Source: Deltaproteobacteria bacterium
GTDB taxonomy: Bacteria; Myxococcota_A; UBA9042; DTJE01
Direction of reading: 5' to 3'
Assembly: GCA_029555025.1 (NCBI GenBank)
Contig: JAKPTZ010000108.1
Coordinates: 1-64,000, forward strand
DNA length: 64,000 nucleotides
The notes beneath the pieces were generated by a model. That model saw only the letters and a list, made by a program, of their open reading frames with translations. It was not told the origin of the DNA and ran no database searches. Shown in pieces: positions 7,836 to 15,662 of the stretch; the stretch's first letter is position 1; each line of letters begins with the position of its first letter. The position numbers were made by a program, and so were the translations under genes.

Positions 7836-9235
7836 GGTTTCACCGACAATAGGGCCGGCCGCGCGGTTCGCCCGGTCGAGCCCTGGTTGGCGCCTGACCT
7901 GGACCACCTGCCGGCCGGACCGGCCGGATAGGACCAGGACATCAGACTTCCGGTTTCGGACACATACATCAGCACGTCTTCAAGCAGAAGCATGTCGGAT
8001 GCCGGGGGCGACGGAACATTGAATCCAAGGCCCTGAATCACCAGCCCCGAAACGGAATCCACAAGCACGGAAACGATGCGGCCGGCCGCCGAGGACGCGA
8101 CGACGCGGCCGGAATCGCCCAGCACCGGATGAAGGGGCGCCAGCGGCGTCCCGAAGGAACCTGTTGCAACAACGGAACCGAAACCCTCCATGTCCTTGAC
8201 GACCTGCACATCGCCGGTTCCCGAAACGGCTATGATCAGGCCTTCGTCGTCAACCAGAAGATTGACTGCCTGCTGTCCGACGCCCCCAAAGATGACCGTT
8301 GACCACACTTCCTGCAACCTTACCGATGTCGTTTCCTGGTACCTGCGCAACGTCCCGTCCGAAAGTGGAACATAGATGCGGCCGTCAACGTCAATCGCCG
8401 CGCCGGACGGCACGGCGGGAAGATTCATTGAAATCAGGGTGCCAAGCGGATTCGAGCCGGACTCCACGACGTCAAGCACGCCGGCCTTCCATGTGACATA
8501 CATCCTTTTCCCGGTCCAGGAGACCGTCGGCGGCCATGCGCCGCCAGCGCCGAGATCCGGTCTGGGCAGCCCGTACGACAACAGGATGTTCTTTTCCTCG
8601 TCGATTAGCACCACCTTGCCGTCCAGCGTCGGCCAGCCACCGATTCCCCTGAAAGCGTCGGAACCGCCGTTGGACGCCACCCGCGCCGCGGCCGGCCCGG
8701 TTGACTGACCGCCGGCATCGCCAAGATTGACGGTGCTGAACCGCGCCAAACCGGCGCCGAACTGAACCATCACCGTACTTCCCTTGCCCATCACCGGCGA
8801 AAACGCGACCGTCCCGATGCCGGCAACAAGCGGCACCGACAGATTGCCTGAAGTATCAAGGCGCCTGAGCACGACATTCCGGGTTCCGTCGGTCAAGGGC
8901 ATCAGGCACGTCACATAGATGTTCCCGTCATTGTCAACGCTGGGGCCGGCGGGGTCGCGACAGGAAAGGGCAAGATCCGCCAGCATGCAGTCGGTATCTT
9001 CGGATCTGTCGCCCTCGGTCAGGGCACAGCAGCCGTCACCGGCAACCACCGGCCTGTCGGCACATGCCTGCGTCCGATAACACCACCCGTCGATACAGGC
9101 GTTGTACCCCTGATTGACCGGACAATCCGCCAGCGTTTCGCATTCCGGCAGCGGGCTTTCGGAAAAGCAGCCTGCCGCGCACAAGGCCACGGCCAGCGAA
9201 GCCAACCGGGACAGGAATGGCAGCCTTGACGACAT
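7832..9235 (-). CDS. Lipoprotein with PQQ-like beta-propeller repeats
   Basis: This ~467-residue protein starts 'MSSRLPFLSRLASLAVAL' and has lipobox CAAGC, so it is predicted to be lipid-anchored. A short Cys-rich module (residues ~25-90) is followed by repeated 'DNDGNIYVTC', 'DVDGRIYVPLSDGTLRRY', 'DDEGLIIAVSGTGDVQVV' and 'GDSGRVVASSAAGRIVSV' blocks. These look like blades of a PQQ-type beta-propeller. A GTG four codons upstream (9247) is an alternative start. It is the first gene of the four-gene operon running to 2069 and its stop overlaps the next start as TTGA. The propeller C-terminus resembles those predicted for the next two proteins, so the three may share a role at the surface. Confidence 0.72.
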   Translation of the reverse strand: MSSRLPFLSRLASLAVALCAAGCFSESPLPECETLADCPVNQGYNACIDGWCYRTQACADRPVVAGDGCCALTEGDRSEDTDCMLADLALSCRDPAGPSVDNDGNIYVTCLMPLTDGTRNVVLRRLDTSGNLSVPLVAGIGTVAFSPVMGKGSTVMVQFGAGLARFSTVNLGDAGGQSTGPAAARVASNGGSDAFRGIGGWPTLDGKVVLIDEEKNILLSYGLPRPDLGAGGAWPPTVSWTGKRMYVTWKAGVLDVVESGSNPLGTLISMNLPAVPSGAAIDVDGRIYVPLSDGTLRRYQETTSVRLQEVWSTVIFGGVGQQAVNLLVDDEGLIIAVSGTGDVQVVKDMEGFGSVVATGSFGTPLAPLHPVLGDSGRVVASSAAGRIVSVLVDSVSGLVIQGLGFNVPSPPASDMLLLEDVLMYVSETGSLMSWSYPAGPAGRWSRSGANQGSTGRTARPALLSVKP

Positions 9236-9303
9236 AACGGGACGCACCGGTTTAACGATTCCGGGAAATCGTAACGGGCACTGGCAACAAAGGTCAAGAA
9301 GGT

Positions 9304-10053
9304 TCAGCGACGAACGGTCTGGTCGGCGTACTGATTGATGAATGCCTTAAGGGGATCCCGTTCGTCACCGTAAAGATAGGCGGGGCCCAGGGCAACCTTG
9401 TCATCGTGCGCGACGGCTGCGGCCTGGCCGGAGCCAATCAGGGCACCTCCGTCCCCGCGGTCACGCCACATAGCCCTTTTGGACTGCTGCTGGGCGGACC
9501 ACTGGGACTGAAGCACCAGAAGCTTTTCGACGTCGTCCGGAAGACTTGGCGCCAGGGCGTACAGGAGCCTGACCGTGGCGTCGGCATCGGCGGTGGCCCG
9601 GTGCGCGGTGTCCATTTCCACGCCGAACCTTGCGGCCATGTCCCCCAGGCGGTGTCGCCCGCCCCTTGCAAGCTGCCGCGCGAAGACCAGCACATCGATC
9701 ACCTGAAACGGTGGCATCTGCCGCCCGAGGCGTTCGAATTCGGTTGCCAGCATCGGCAGGTCGAAGTCGATGATGTTGTATCCAACCAGTATCTGGCCTG
9801 AAATCCTCTTCTCGATCTCGTCAACCACCTCGGCAAACACAGGCTGGCCCGACACTTCTTCGGTGGTGACGCCGGTCGTCTCCACGACCTTCTGGTCAAG
9901 TTCGACCAGCGGATCCATCAAACGTCCCCAGTTTTCAACGACATCACCGCTTCTGTACGTCACCAGGCCAATCTCGAAAACCCTGTCCCGCCTGGTGTCG
10001 AGCCCGGTCGTCTCGGTATCCAGGCCGACCAGCACCGCATCCTTCAGTTGCAC
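9304..10053 (-). CDS. DEDDh-type 3'-5' exonuclease (DnaQ-like)
   Basis: The 249-residue protein carries the exonuclease motifs in order: 'LVGLDTETTGLD' (ExoI, Asp and Glu), 'LVGYNIIDFDLPML' (ExoII) and 'HRATADADATVRLL' (ExoIII, with the DEDDh His and Asp). It is a DnaQ/RNase T/oligoribonuclease-superfamily enzyme acting on DNA or RNA 3' ends. The C-terminal ~75 residues after the exonuclease domain are of unknown role. Whether it is the proofreading subunit of DNA polymerase III or a stand-alone nuclease cannot be decided here. It begins with GTG and has a GGGGG-type ribosome site. It sits just after tnaA and before the lipoprotein operon, all on the minus strand. Confidence 0.85.
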   Translation of the reverse strand: MQLKDAVLVGLDTETTGLDTRRDRVFEIGLVTYRSGDVVENWGRLMDPLVELDQKVVETTGVTTEEVSGQPVFAEVVDEIEKRISGQILVGYNIIDFDLPMLATEFERLGRQMPPFQVIDVLVFARQLARGGRHRLGDMAARFGVEMDTAHRATADADATVRLLYALAPSLPDDVEKLLVLQSQWSAQQQSKRAMWRDRGDGGALIGSGQAAAVAHDDKVALGPAYLYGDERDPLKAFINQYADQTVRR

Positions 10054-10075
10054 GGAAATGCCCCCCGATAATTGC

Positions 10076-11446
10076 CTAGACCCGGTCGAAGGTCGATGTG
10101 AAGTGGCGAAGCACCGGCGCCTCGTACCTGAACTTCAATCCGCGAACCTGATGACGGCGCGCATGCAGTTCGACAACGACTTCAACCAGGTAATCCATGT
10201 GGCTGGACGTATATACCCTTCGCGGAAGAGCCAGCCTGACCAGTTCATTCGGGGCGCCGACAAAGCGCCCGTCCGCGTCCCAGTATCCGAACATCACGGA
10301 TCCGATCTCGACGGCCCTGATTCCACCCTCGATGAACAGTTCGGCAACAAGGGCCTGGCCGGGGAACTGTTCAGGCGGAAGATGCGGCAGGAACCGCCTG
10401 GCATCAAGATAGACGGCATGGCCGCCCGGCGGGTTGAATATCGGGATGTTCGCCTGGTTCAATCTTTCGGCAAGCGACGCCACGGTATGAATCCGGTAAC
10501 GCATGTAATCTTCATCGACGACTTCCTTCAATCCCTGGGCGATCGCCTCGAGATCCCGGCCGGCCAGCCCGCCGTAAGTCGCATACCCTTCGGTCAGGAT
10601 CAGCATGTTCTTCAGGCCAACCGCCAGTTTTTCATCATTTAAGGCGATGAAGCCGCCGATGTTGACCAGGGCGTCCTTCTTGGCCGACATCGTGCATCCG
10701 TCGGCGTAAGAGAACATCTCCTGGCAGATTGACTTCAGGCTGCGATCCGCGAACCCTGGCTCGCGCATCTTGATGAACCACGCGTTCTCCGCAAAGCGGG
10801 CCACGTCCAGGAACAATGGAAGACCGTACCTGTCGCACACGGCCCTGGTCTGGCGGATGTTTTCCATCGATACGGGCTGGCCGCCGGTCGCGTTGTTCGT
10901 GACCGTCAGCATCACGACCGGTATCTTTTCCGTGCCGTTCGTCTTAATGCATTCCTCAAGGCGGGCGATGTCCATGTTGCCCTTGAAGTCCGCGATGACC
11001 TCGGGATCCTCGCCGCCAGGCACGACGAAGTCGAGCGCCCGGCAACCCCTGTGCTCGATATTTGCCCTGGTGGTATCGAAATGCGTGTTTGACGGAACAA
11101 CCATTCCTTCCTTCGCAATCACGGAAAAGAGCAGCCTTTCCGCGGCACGGCCCTGATGTGTCGGTATGACGTGCGCGAAGCCGGTGATGTCCTTGACCGC
11201 CGACTCGAAGGCATACCAGCTTCGGGCGCAAGCATACGCCTCGTCGCCCTTGATCATCGCGGCCCACTGGTCGGTGCTCATGGCCGACGTGCCCGAATCA
11301 GTCAGCAGATCAATCAGCACCTTTTCCGCCGGGATAAGAAACGGGTTGTATCCGGCCTGCTCTATCGCGGCCAGCCTTTCTTCCCTGGTCGTCATCCTGA
11401 TCGGTTCCACCATCTTGATCCGGAAAGGTTCGAATATCGTCTTCAT
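10076..11446 (-). CDS. tnaA: Tryptophanase (tryptophan indole-lyase)
   Basis: This PLP enzyme of the tryptophanase/tyrosine phenol-lyase family is 456 residues, the length of Citrobacter tyrosine phenol-lyase. Motifs: 'IDLLTDSGT', 'PTHQGR' near residue 97, 'ARFAENAWFIK', and the PLP-lysine motif 'SAKKDAL' near residue 257. Three positions that set substrate choice are of the tryptophanase type: Asp124 (Thr in phenol-lyase), 'RAVEIGS' where phenol-lyase has an Arg ('SMERG'), and His448 in 'LRHFT' (Phe in phenol-lyase). So it should split L-tryptophan into indole, pyruvate and ammonia, although the backbone looks phenol-lyase-like in places. No tnaC-type leader or tryptophan permease is seen nearby. 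An AGGGTGAA lies before the ATG. Confidence 0.85.
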   Translation of the reverse strand: MKTIFEPFRIKMVEPIRMTTREERLAAIEQAGYNPFLIPAEKVLIDLLTDSGTSAMSTDQWAAMIKGDEAYACARSWYAFESAVKDITGFAHVIPTHQGRAAERLLFSVIAKEGMVVPSNTHFDTTRANIEHRGCRALDFVVPGGEDPEVIADFKGNMDIARLEECIKTNGTEKIPVVMLTVTNNATGGQPVSMENIRQTRAVCDRYGLPLFLDVARFAENAWFIKMREPGFADRSLKSICQEMFSYADGCTMSAKKDALVNIGGFIALNDEKLAVGLKNMLILTEGYATYGGLAGRDLEAIAQGLKEVVDEDYMRYRIHTVASLAERLNQANIPIFNPPGGHAVYLDARRFLPHLPPEQFPGQALVAELFIEGGIRAVEIGSVMFGYWDADGRFVGAPNELVRLALPRRVYTSSHMDYLVEVVVELHARRHQVRGLKFRYEAPVLRHFTSTFDRV

Positions 11447-11534
11447 CTGGGTTCACCCTGTTACGCTCCGGGGCAAATTTAGCCCCTGAGCCGCACAAAT
11501 TCAACAATCAGGCTTGAATAAAAGTGGTTGCCGG

Positions 11535-11567
11535 AAAAAGAAAGGGGGACCCGAAGGCCCCCCTTTC
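11535..11567 (-). terminator. Intrinsic terminator downstream of the thioredoxin-fold lipoprotein gene
   Basis: On the minus strand a stem of nine G/C-rich pairs (GAAAGGGGG with CCCCCTTTC, 11567-11540) closes a CCTTCGGG-type loop and is followed at once by five T residues. It lies 25 bases after the stop of the gene ending at 11592. It is the clearest rho-independent terminator in the window. Confidence 0.8.
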
Positions 11568-11591
11568 AACGGTCATCCTGGGGTCAGGCTA

Positions 11592-13187
11592 CTAGCCTCC
11601 GCAGCTCGGGGCCGGAGCGGCGCCGGGCTGAACCTTGGCTTCGCCGGACAGCGTCTTCGCGCAGCCCTTCAGTTCCTTGTTGTGGTCGCAGAACTGCTTC
11701 TTGATCTGTTCCGGGGCGATACCCGAGAACTTGAACTTGTTGTTGGCAAGCCAGGTCGGGCTGGCGCCGATTTCCAGGGCCTTCGCGATCTTGATGTTTT
11801 CGGAATGGAGCTTCTTGCCTTCTTCGCCGGTGGAGCACTTTTCCATGACCGCCGGGTCGATGCCGTTGACGGCGCAGGTCTTCCATTCGGCGTTGCGGAT
11901 ATCCTTGTTGCGGCAGAGGATGTAGTCCATGTACTTGTGATCCTTGCCGTAATTCTTTATTGCGCACAGTTCGCGGATGTTTTCGTCAACTTCCGGCTGG
12001 CCGTGGAGCGCCTTGAAGGTGCCGTCCGGCATTTCGTCGGCGATGAAGTTGATGTTCAGGGTGATTCCGTCTTCCTTGAACGCGTCGATGATTTCGGGAA
12101 GGGCGTTGAGCGCCTTCACGCCGAACGGGCACTGGGACATGACGAACACGTCGAGCTGCTTGACAACTTCGGGGCGGCATTCGGCCTGGCCCGCGCAGCC
12201 GTCGTCTTCGCAGTCGATCTTGCCATCGCCATCATCGTCGGCCTGGTTGTCACAGATTTCGGCGGTCGGATCGAACTTCGCGCCAACCTGCAACAGCTTG
12301 TACTGACCGGCATCAACGATGAAACGCTTAATCTGGTTGAAACCGGCGTCCTCGACGACCGCGGCTTCAAACAGGAACGCCGGCAGAAGCTTAACGCCCT
12401 GATCCTTCAGGCTGTCGTAAAGGGCCTTGCCTTCCGCATCCGCGTAATCGAGGGTCTTCGGTTCAAGTCCGGGGAACATGTTCTTCAGCTGGCCAAGGAT
12501 CCTGTCGGGGAAGCACTTCGTGCAGCGCTTGTCGGACAGAACGGTGACGGCGATCTTCTTCGGCTCGGGGATGTTCGCGCAGGCGGCCGGCTTTTCAACC
12601 TTGAATGCGTTGCAGATCGAACGCATGAAGTCGGTCTCGGTGCGGCCACCCTGGTACTTCTCGCCGTTCATGAACATGGTCGGGGATCCGCGGGCGCCCT
12701 TCTCCTTCGAAACCTTGAAGGAGGCGGACAGCAGGTCGGTACCTTCCTGGCCTTCGGCGCAAGCCTTGATCGGGGCCGGATCAACCTTGGCCTCGGTCGC
12801 GCACTTTTCGAAATTCTGCGGAATGTTGCGCATATCGTTGGCCATGCAGACGACGACGTCCATGTAGTTGGCCGGCGCGTACTTCTTCGCGCAGATCTGG
12901 TACTTGTTGCCGTTGACTTCGTTGGCGCCGTGCATCGACGTCAGGTTACCGGGCTGGGGCTCGTCACCGATGAACTCCATCTTGAAATCAACCGTGTTTC
13001 CGAGGGTCTTAAGCACGGGGGCGATACCCTTCTGGACCTGGGCTCCAAACGGGCACTGCGACATGATGTGCATCGAGAACTCGACCTTTTCCTTGGGCTC
13101 CGGGGCGGCCGCGGGCTTGCAACCAAGAACGCCCACCGCAACCAGGGCCACGGTTGCCATCGCAACCAGACTGATCTTCCGATTCAT
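11592..13187 (-). CDS. Lipoprotein with three thioredoxin-fold segments (MSQCPFG motifs)
   Basis: The 531-residue product has a type II signal peptide (lipobox VLGC). Two similar domains each open with 'FSMHIMSQCPFG' or 'VFVMSQCPFG' (residues ~37-200 and ~345-505), as in GILT/DsbA-like thioredoxin-fold proteins. Between them is a third segment with a true CxxC, 'DKRCTKCFPD', and a small 'CDNQADDDGDGKIDCEDD' calcium-type cysteine motif. The two outer domains also share 'CATEAKVDPAPIKACAEG'/'CAVNGIDPAVMEKCSTG' and a 'GSPTMF'/'GASPTW' cis-Pro loop, pointing to an internal duplication. A role in disulfide chemistry in the envelope is inferred. The ATG at 13187 follows a GGTGGGA site; a terminator follows the gene at 11535-11567. 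Confidence 0.75.
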   Translation of the reverse strand: MNRKISLVAMATVALVAVGVLGCKPAAAPEPKEKVEFSMHIMSQCPFGAQVQKGIAPVLKTLGNTVDFKMEFIGDEPQPGNLTSMHGANEVNGNKYQICAKKYAPANYMDVVVCMANDMRNIPQNFEKCATEAKVDPAPIKACAEGQEGTDLLSASFKVSKEKGARGSPTMFMNGEKYQGGRTETDFMRSICNAFKVEKPAACANIPEPKKIAVTVLSDKRCTKCFPDRILGQLKNMFPGLEPKTLDYADAEGKALYDSLKDQGVKLLPAFLFEAAVVEDAGFNQIKRFIVDAGQYKLLQVGAKFDPTAEICDNQADDDGDGKIDCEDDGCAGQAECRPEVVKQLDVFVMSQCPFGVKALNALPEIIDAFKEDGITLNINFIADEMPDGTFKALHGQPEVDENIRELCAIKNYGKDHKYMDYILCRNKDIRNAEWKTCAVNGIDPAVMEKCSTGEEGKKLHSENIKIAKALEIGASPTWLANNKFKFSGIAPEQIKKQFCDHNKELKGCAKTLSGEAKVQPGAAPAPSCGG

Positions 13188-13299
13188 CGTCCCACCATAA
13201 TTAAAAAGCCAATTCAAATCCCGAATATATCGGTCCGCGTGATCTTACCAGCAACCACGCAGAATGCAACAACGTCAGCCAACAATGGTCCGGGAATTT

Positions 13300-14214
13300 T
13301 TATTCCCGCCCGGATTCCGGCAGTCCTGGAACGGCAACAAAACAAAGGCAATAGACGAGGATCAGCGACGAATAGAACAGCCACAGGATAAGCAGGATCG
13401 GCGTGGCAAGGGAACCGTACAGCATGCTGTAGTTGGCCACCTCGGTCACGTAATGCCCGTACGCCTCCCTGACGACGGTCCAGAGAACGAAATAGAGCGC
13501 GGCACCGCGCAGCGCATCGCGGAACTTCGGGCGGGCAATCCCCGTTCCATACAGGATAATCAGGAATCCGGCCGGGACGGGAAGCCATTCAAAAAGAACC
13601 GTGAAGGATGACTTGTCCAAAAGAGTCTTCAGAACCGAGGCGCCAATCCTGGCATCGACGAACGACTGTACGAGCGTTACCGCGTTGTAAAGCATGAACG
13701 CCAGAAGGCCCGCGGTCGCAATTCCGATGGTGAATATCAGGCGCGACACGATATAGCGCCGCCTTACGCCGTTGCGGAAGATGTCCGCCGTGGCGTTCTC
13801 GATGGCCCCGAATATCGCGGATGCGCCGAGCACCAGGACGGCCGTGCCGGCAAGCCCGAAGCTGGTCTTGCGTGAAATCAGGTAATTGACGATGTCCCTG
13901 ACCGTGTCCGACTCCACCGGGATCCACGTCCTGACGTACACGGCAAACTTTTCGATCATCTCGTCCAGGCGGGCGGGATCCTGTCCCATGTTGGCGGCCA
14001 TGAAACCGGTCGCGGAAACCAGAAGGACGACAAACGGTGCCAGGGAAAGGATGAAATAGAACGACATGGCGGCGGCGTGGTCGAAACCCCTTGAACCGTA
14101 AAAGAGGCGGCCGGCCGGTATCAGCCTTGAAAGACCGACCCTAACCTCCTGCAGAAGGCCCCTGCCGAGCCGCGCGGCTGCGCGACCAAACCGCTTTCGC
14201 CCTTTTCCAGCCAA
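13300..14214 (-). CDS. YihY/virulence-factor BrkB-family membrane protein
   Basis: The 304-residue integral membrane protein belongs to the YihY/BrkB (UPF0761) family, once misnamed ribonuclease BN. It has about six hydrophobic spans, the early 'GFDHAAAMSFYFILSLAPFVVLLVS' segment, 'ASAIFGAIENATADIFRNG' and a final 'SLATPILLILWLFYSSLILVY', all typical. The biochemical role of the family is not settled. The start is a TTG at 14214 with an AGGAAAGG site and lies 10 bases after the tolB stop, so the two are probably co-transcribed. A charged basic N-terminus of about 30 residues precedes the first span. Confidence 0.85.
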   Translation of the reverse strand: MAGKGRKRFGRAAARLGRGLLQEVRVGLSRLIPAGRLFYGSRGFDHAAAMSFYFILSLAPFVVLLVSATGFMAANMGQDPARLDEMIEKFAVYVRTWIPVESDTVRDIVNYLISRKTSFGLAGTAVLVLGASAIFGAIENATADIFRNGVRRRYIVSRLIFTIGIATAGLLAFMLYNAVTLVQSFVDARIGASVLKTLLDKSSFTVLFEWLPVPAGFLIILYGTGIARPKFRDALRGAALYFVLWTVVREAYGHYVTEVANYSMLYGSLATPILLILWLFYSSLILVYCLCFVAVPGLPESGRE

Positions 14215-14224
14215 ACGCCTTTCC

Positions 14225-15532
14225 TCAACGCCAGTCCGGGGTTCCGAACCGACCGCGATCCGGCGATATCGGGAATTGATATCTGCCGTCCTCGGTCATT
14301 ATCCATACCTGCCAGTCCCCGGTTCTGTCTGAAAGGAACACCAGGTACCTTCCGTCCGGCGACCACGCCGCGTCCTTGTTGTTGCCCTGTTCCTGGGTAA
14401 GCCTTGAAATGTTTCCTTCAAGGTCAACCACGAAGAGATCTGACCTGAACATGTCCATTCCCGAGAAAACGACCCGGTTTCCCGGGCCGAAACGCGGCGA
14501 AGTGTTGTACTGGCCGGCCATCGTCAACCGGCGCTGGCCGGATCCGTCCGAATTCATGATATGGATCTGGGGCCTGCCGGCTTCCGACGAAACATAGGCT
14601 ATCAGGTTGCCGCCATTCGACCAGGTCGGGCTGACCTCGTCCCACGGGGTGTCGGTCAGCTTCCTTACCAGCTTTCCGGTGTCTGAATCGATAAGAACGA
14701 TATCCGACTGCCCGTCCATGTCAACCGAAGCGGCAATCGACTTCCCGTCGGGCGACATCTCGGCGCCCCGGTATTCATGAACACCGTCGGTCAACTGCCG
14801 ATCACCCAGATAAAGCTGTGGAAGCCCGGACTTGAAGGACGTGTAAAGCAGTTTGCCGCCCTTTGACCACCTTGGAAACATGTTGGCGGAACCGTTCTTC
14901 ACGGCCACGCCGCGCCCGCTGCCATCCATCTCCATCGTCACGATGTCGCGGGTCGCAGCATCCGACTTCAGGGAAACGACAATCCTGGATCCAAAGATGC
15001 CGGGCTGGCCGGTGATTTCCTTGATTACCGCATTGACGAACCTGTGGGCGGCACCGCGAACCTTTGTCGGGGAGATGCCCGGAAACGACTGTGCCGAGAC
15101 CTGGCGCGCGCGCTTTTCGTTGACGTCGTACAGACGAAACTCAACATCAACGCGCTCACCGGCCTTTTTGACCGAATACTTCACGAGCCATGAGGCCCCG
15201 ACATTCATCCAGTCCGCCCAGCTTGTGGCGACAAGCGTCTCGGCCTTTGGATCCGCAAGGAAGGATCGTGGATCCAGCACCTTGAAGAAACCGGATATCT
15301 CGAGATCCCTGCTGACGGTGCCGCCGGCCTGGGTGCAGGACTTATCCGCGCCCTCGCAGGCGACCTGCTGTACCGCAATCGACTGAAGGGACTGCCTGGA
15401 CGGACCGATGACCACGTGGATCGAATCAAACAGATCCCCGACCGCGGGAACATCGCCGGGCTCCGCATGCGCCCGGGCGGGCATCATCACTGACATGAGC
15501 AGGGCGAGAACCGGCAAGACATGGTATTTCAT
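14225..15532 (-). CDS. tolB: Tol-Pal system periplasmic protein TolB
   Basis: TolB is the periplasmic beta-propeller of the Tol-Pal system, which keeps the outer membrane attached during division. The 435-residue protein has a Sec signal peptide ending 'ARAHAEPG', an N-terminal alpha/beta domain ('DLEISGFFKVLDPRSF', 'DWMNVGASWLVKYSVKK') and a six-bladed WD40-like propeller with repeated 'SPDGKSIAAS', 'WSNGGNLIAYVSS' and 'WSPDGRYLVFLSDRTG' blades. Length is normal. The start ATG has a GGGGAA site. Unusually, no tolQ, tolR, tolA or pal is next to it; its neighbours are a YihY-type protein downstream and a vWA lipoprotein upstream. Confidence 0.93.
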   Translation of the reverse strand: MKYHVLPVLALLMSVMMPARAHAEPGDVPAVGDLFDSIHVVIGPSRQSLQSIAVQQVACEGADKSCTQAGGTVSRDLEISGFFKVLDPRSFLADPKAETLVATSWADWMNVGASWLVKYSVKKAGERVDVEFRLYDVNEKRARQVSAQSFPGISPTKVRGAAHRFVNAVIKEITGQPGIFGSRIVVSLKSDAATRDIVTMEMDGSGRGVAVKNGSANMFPRWSKGGKLLYTSFKSGLPQLYLGDRQLTDGVHEYRGAEMSPDGKSIAASVDMDGQSDIVLIDSDTGKLVRKLTDTPWDEVSPTWSNGGNLIAYVSSEAGRPQIHIMNSDGSGQRRLTMAGQYNTSPRFGPGNRVVFSGMDMFRSDLFVVDLEGNISRLTQEQGNNKDAAWSPDGRYLVFLSDRTGDWQVWIMTEDGRYQFPISPDRGRFGTPDWR

Positions 15533-15662
15533 TGCATTCCCCGAAAATCGGCCCGACGTTTCCCGGCCGGGCGGTCACGCCATTGTACAACGACAAGGCG
15601 GCTATCCGCCAAACGCGGGTATTGCCCGAATGATTCCCGGGAAAGGGGTGGAAGATGCCGGA

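Noticed and set aside
11514-13391. Plus-strand open frame of 625 codons opposite the thioredoxin-fold lipoprotein
   Set aside because: The minus strand has the signal peptide, duplicated motifs and a terminator. The plus-strand product is a low-complexity Leu/Ala/Val string without motifs.
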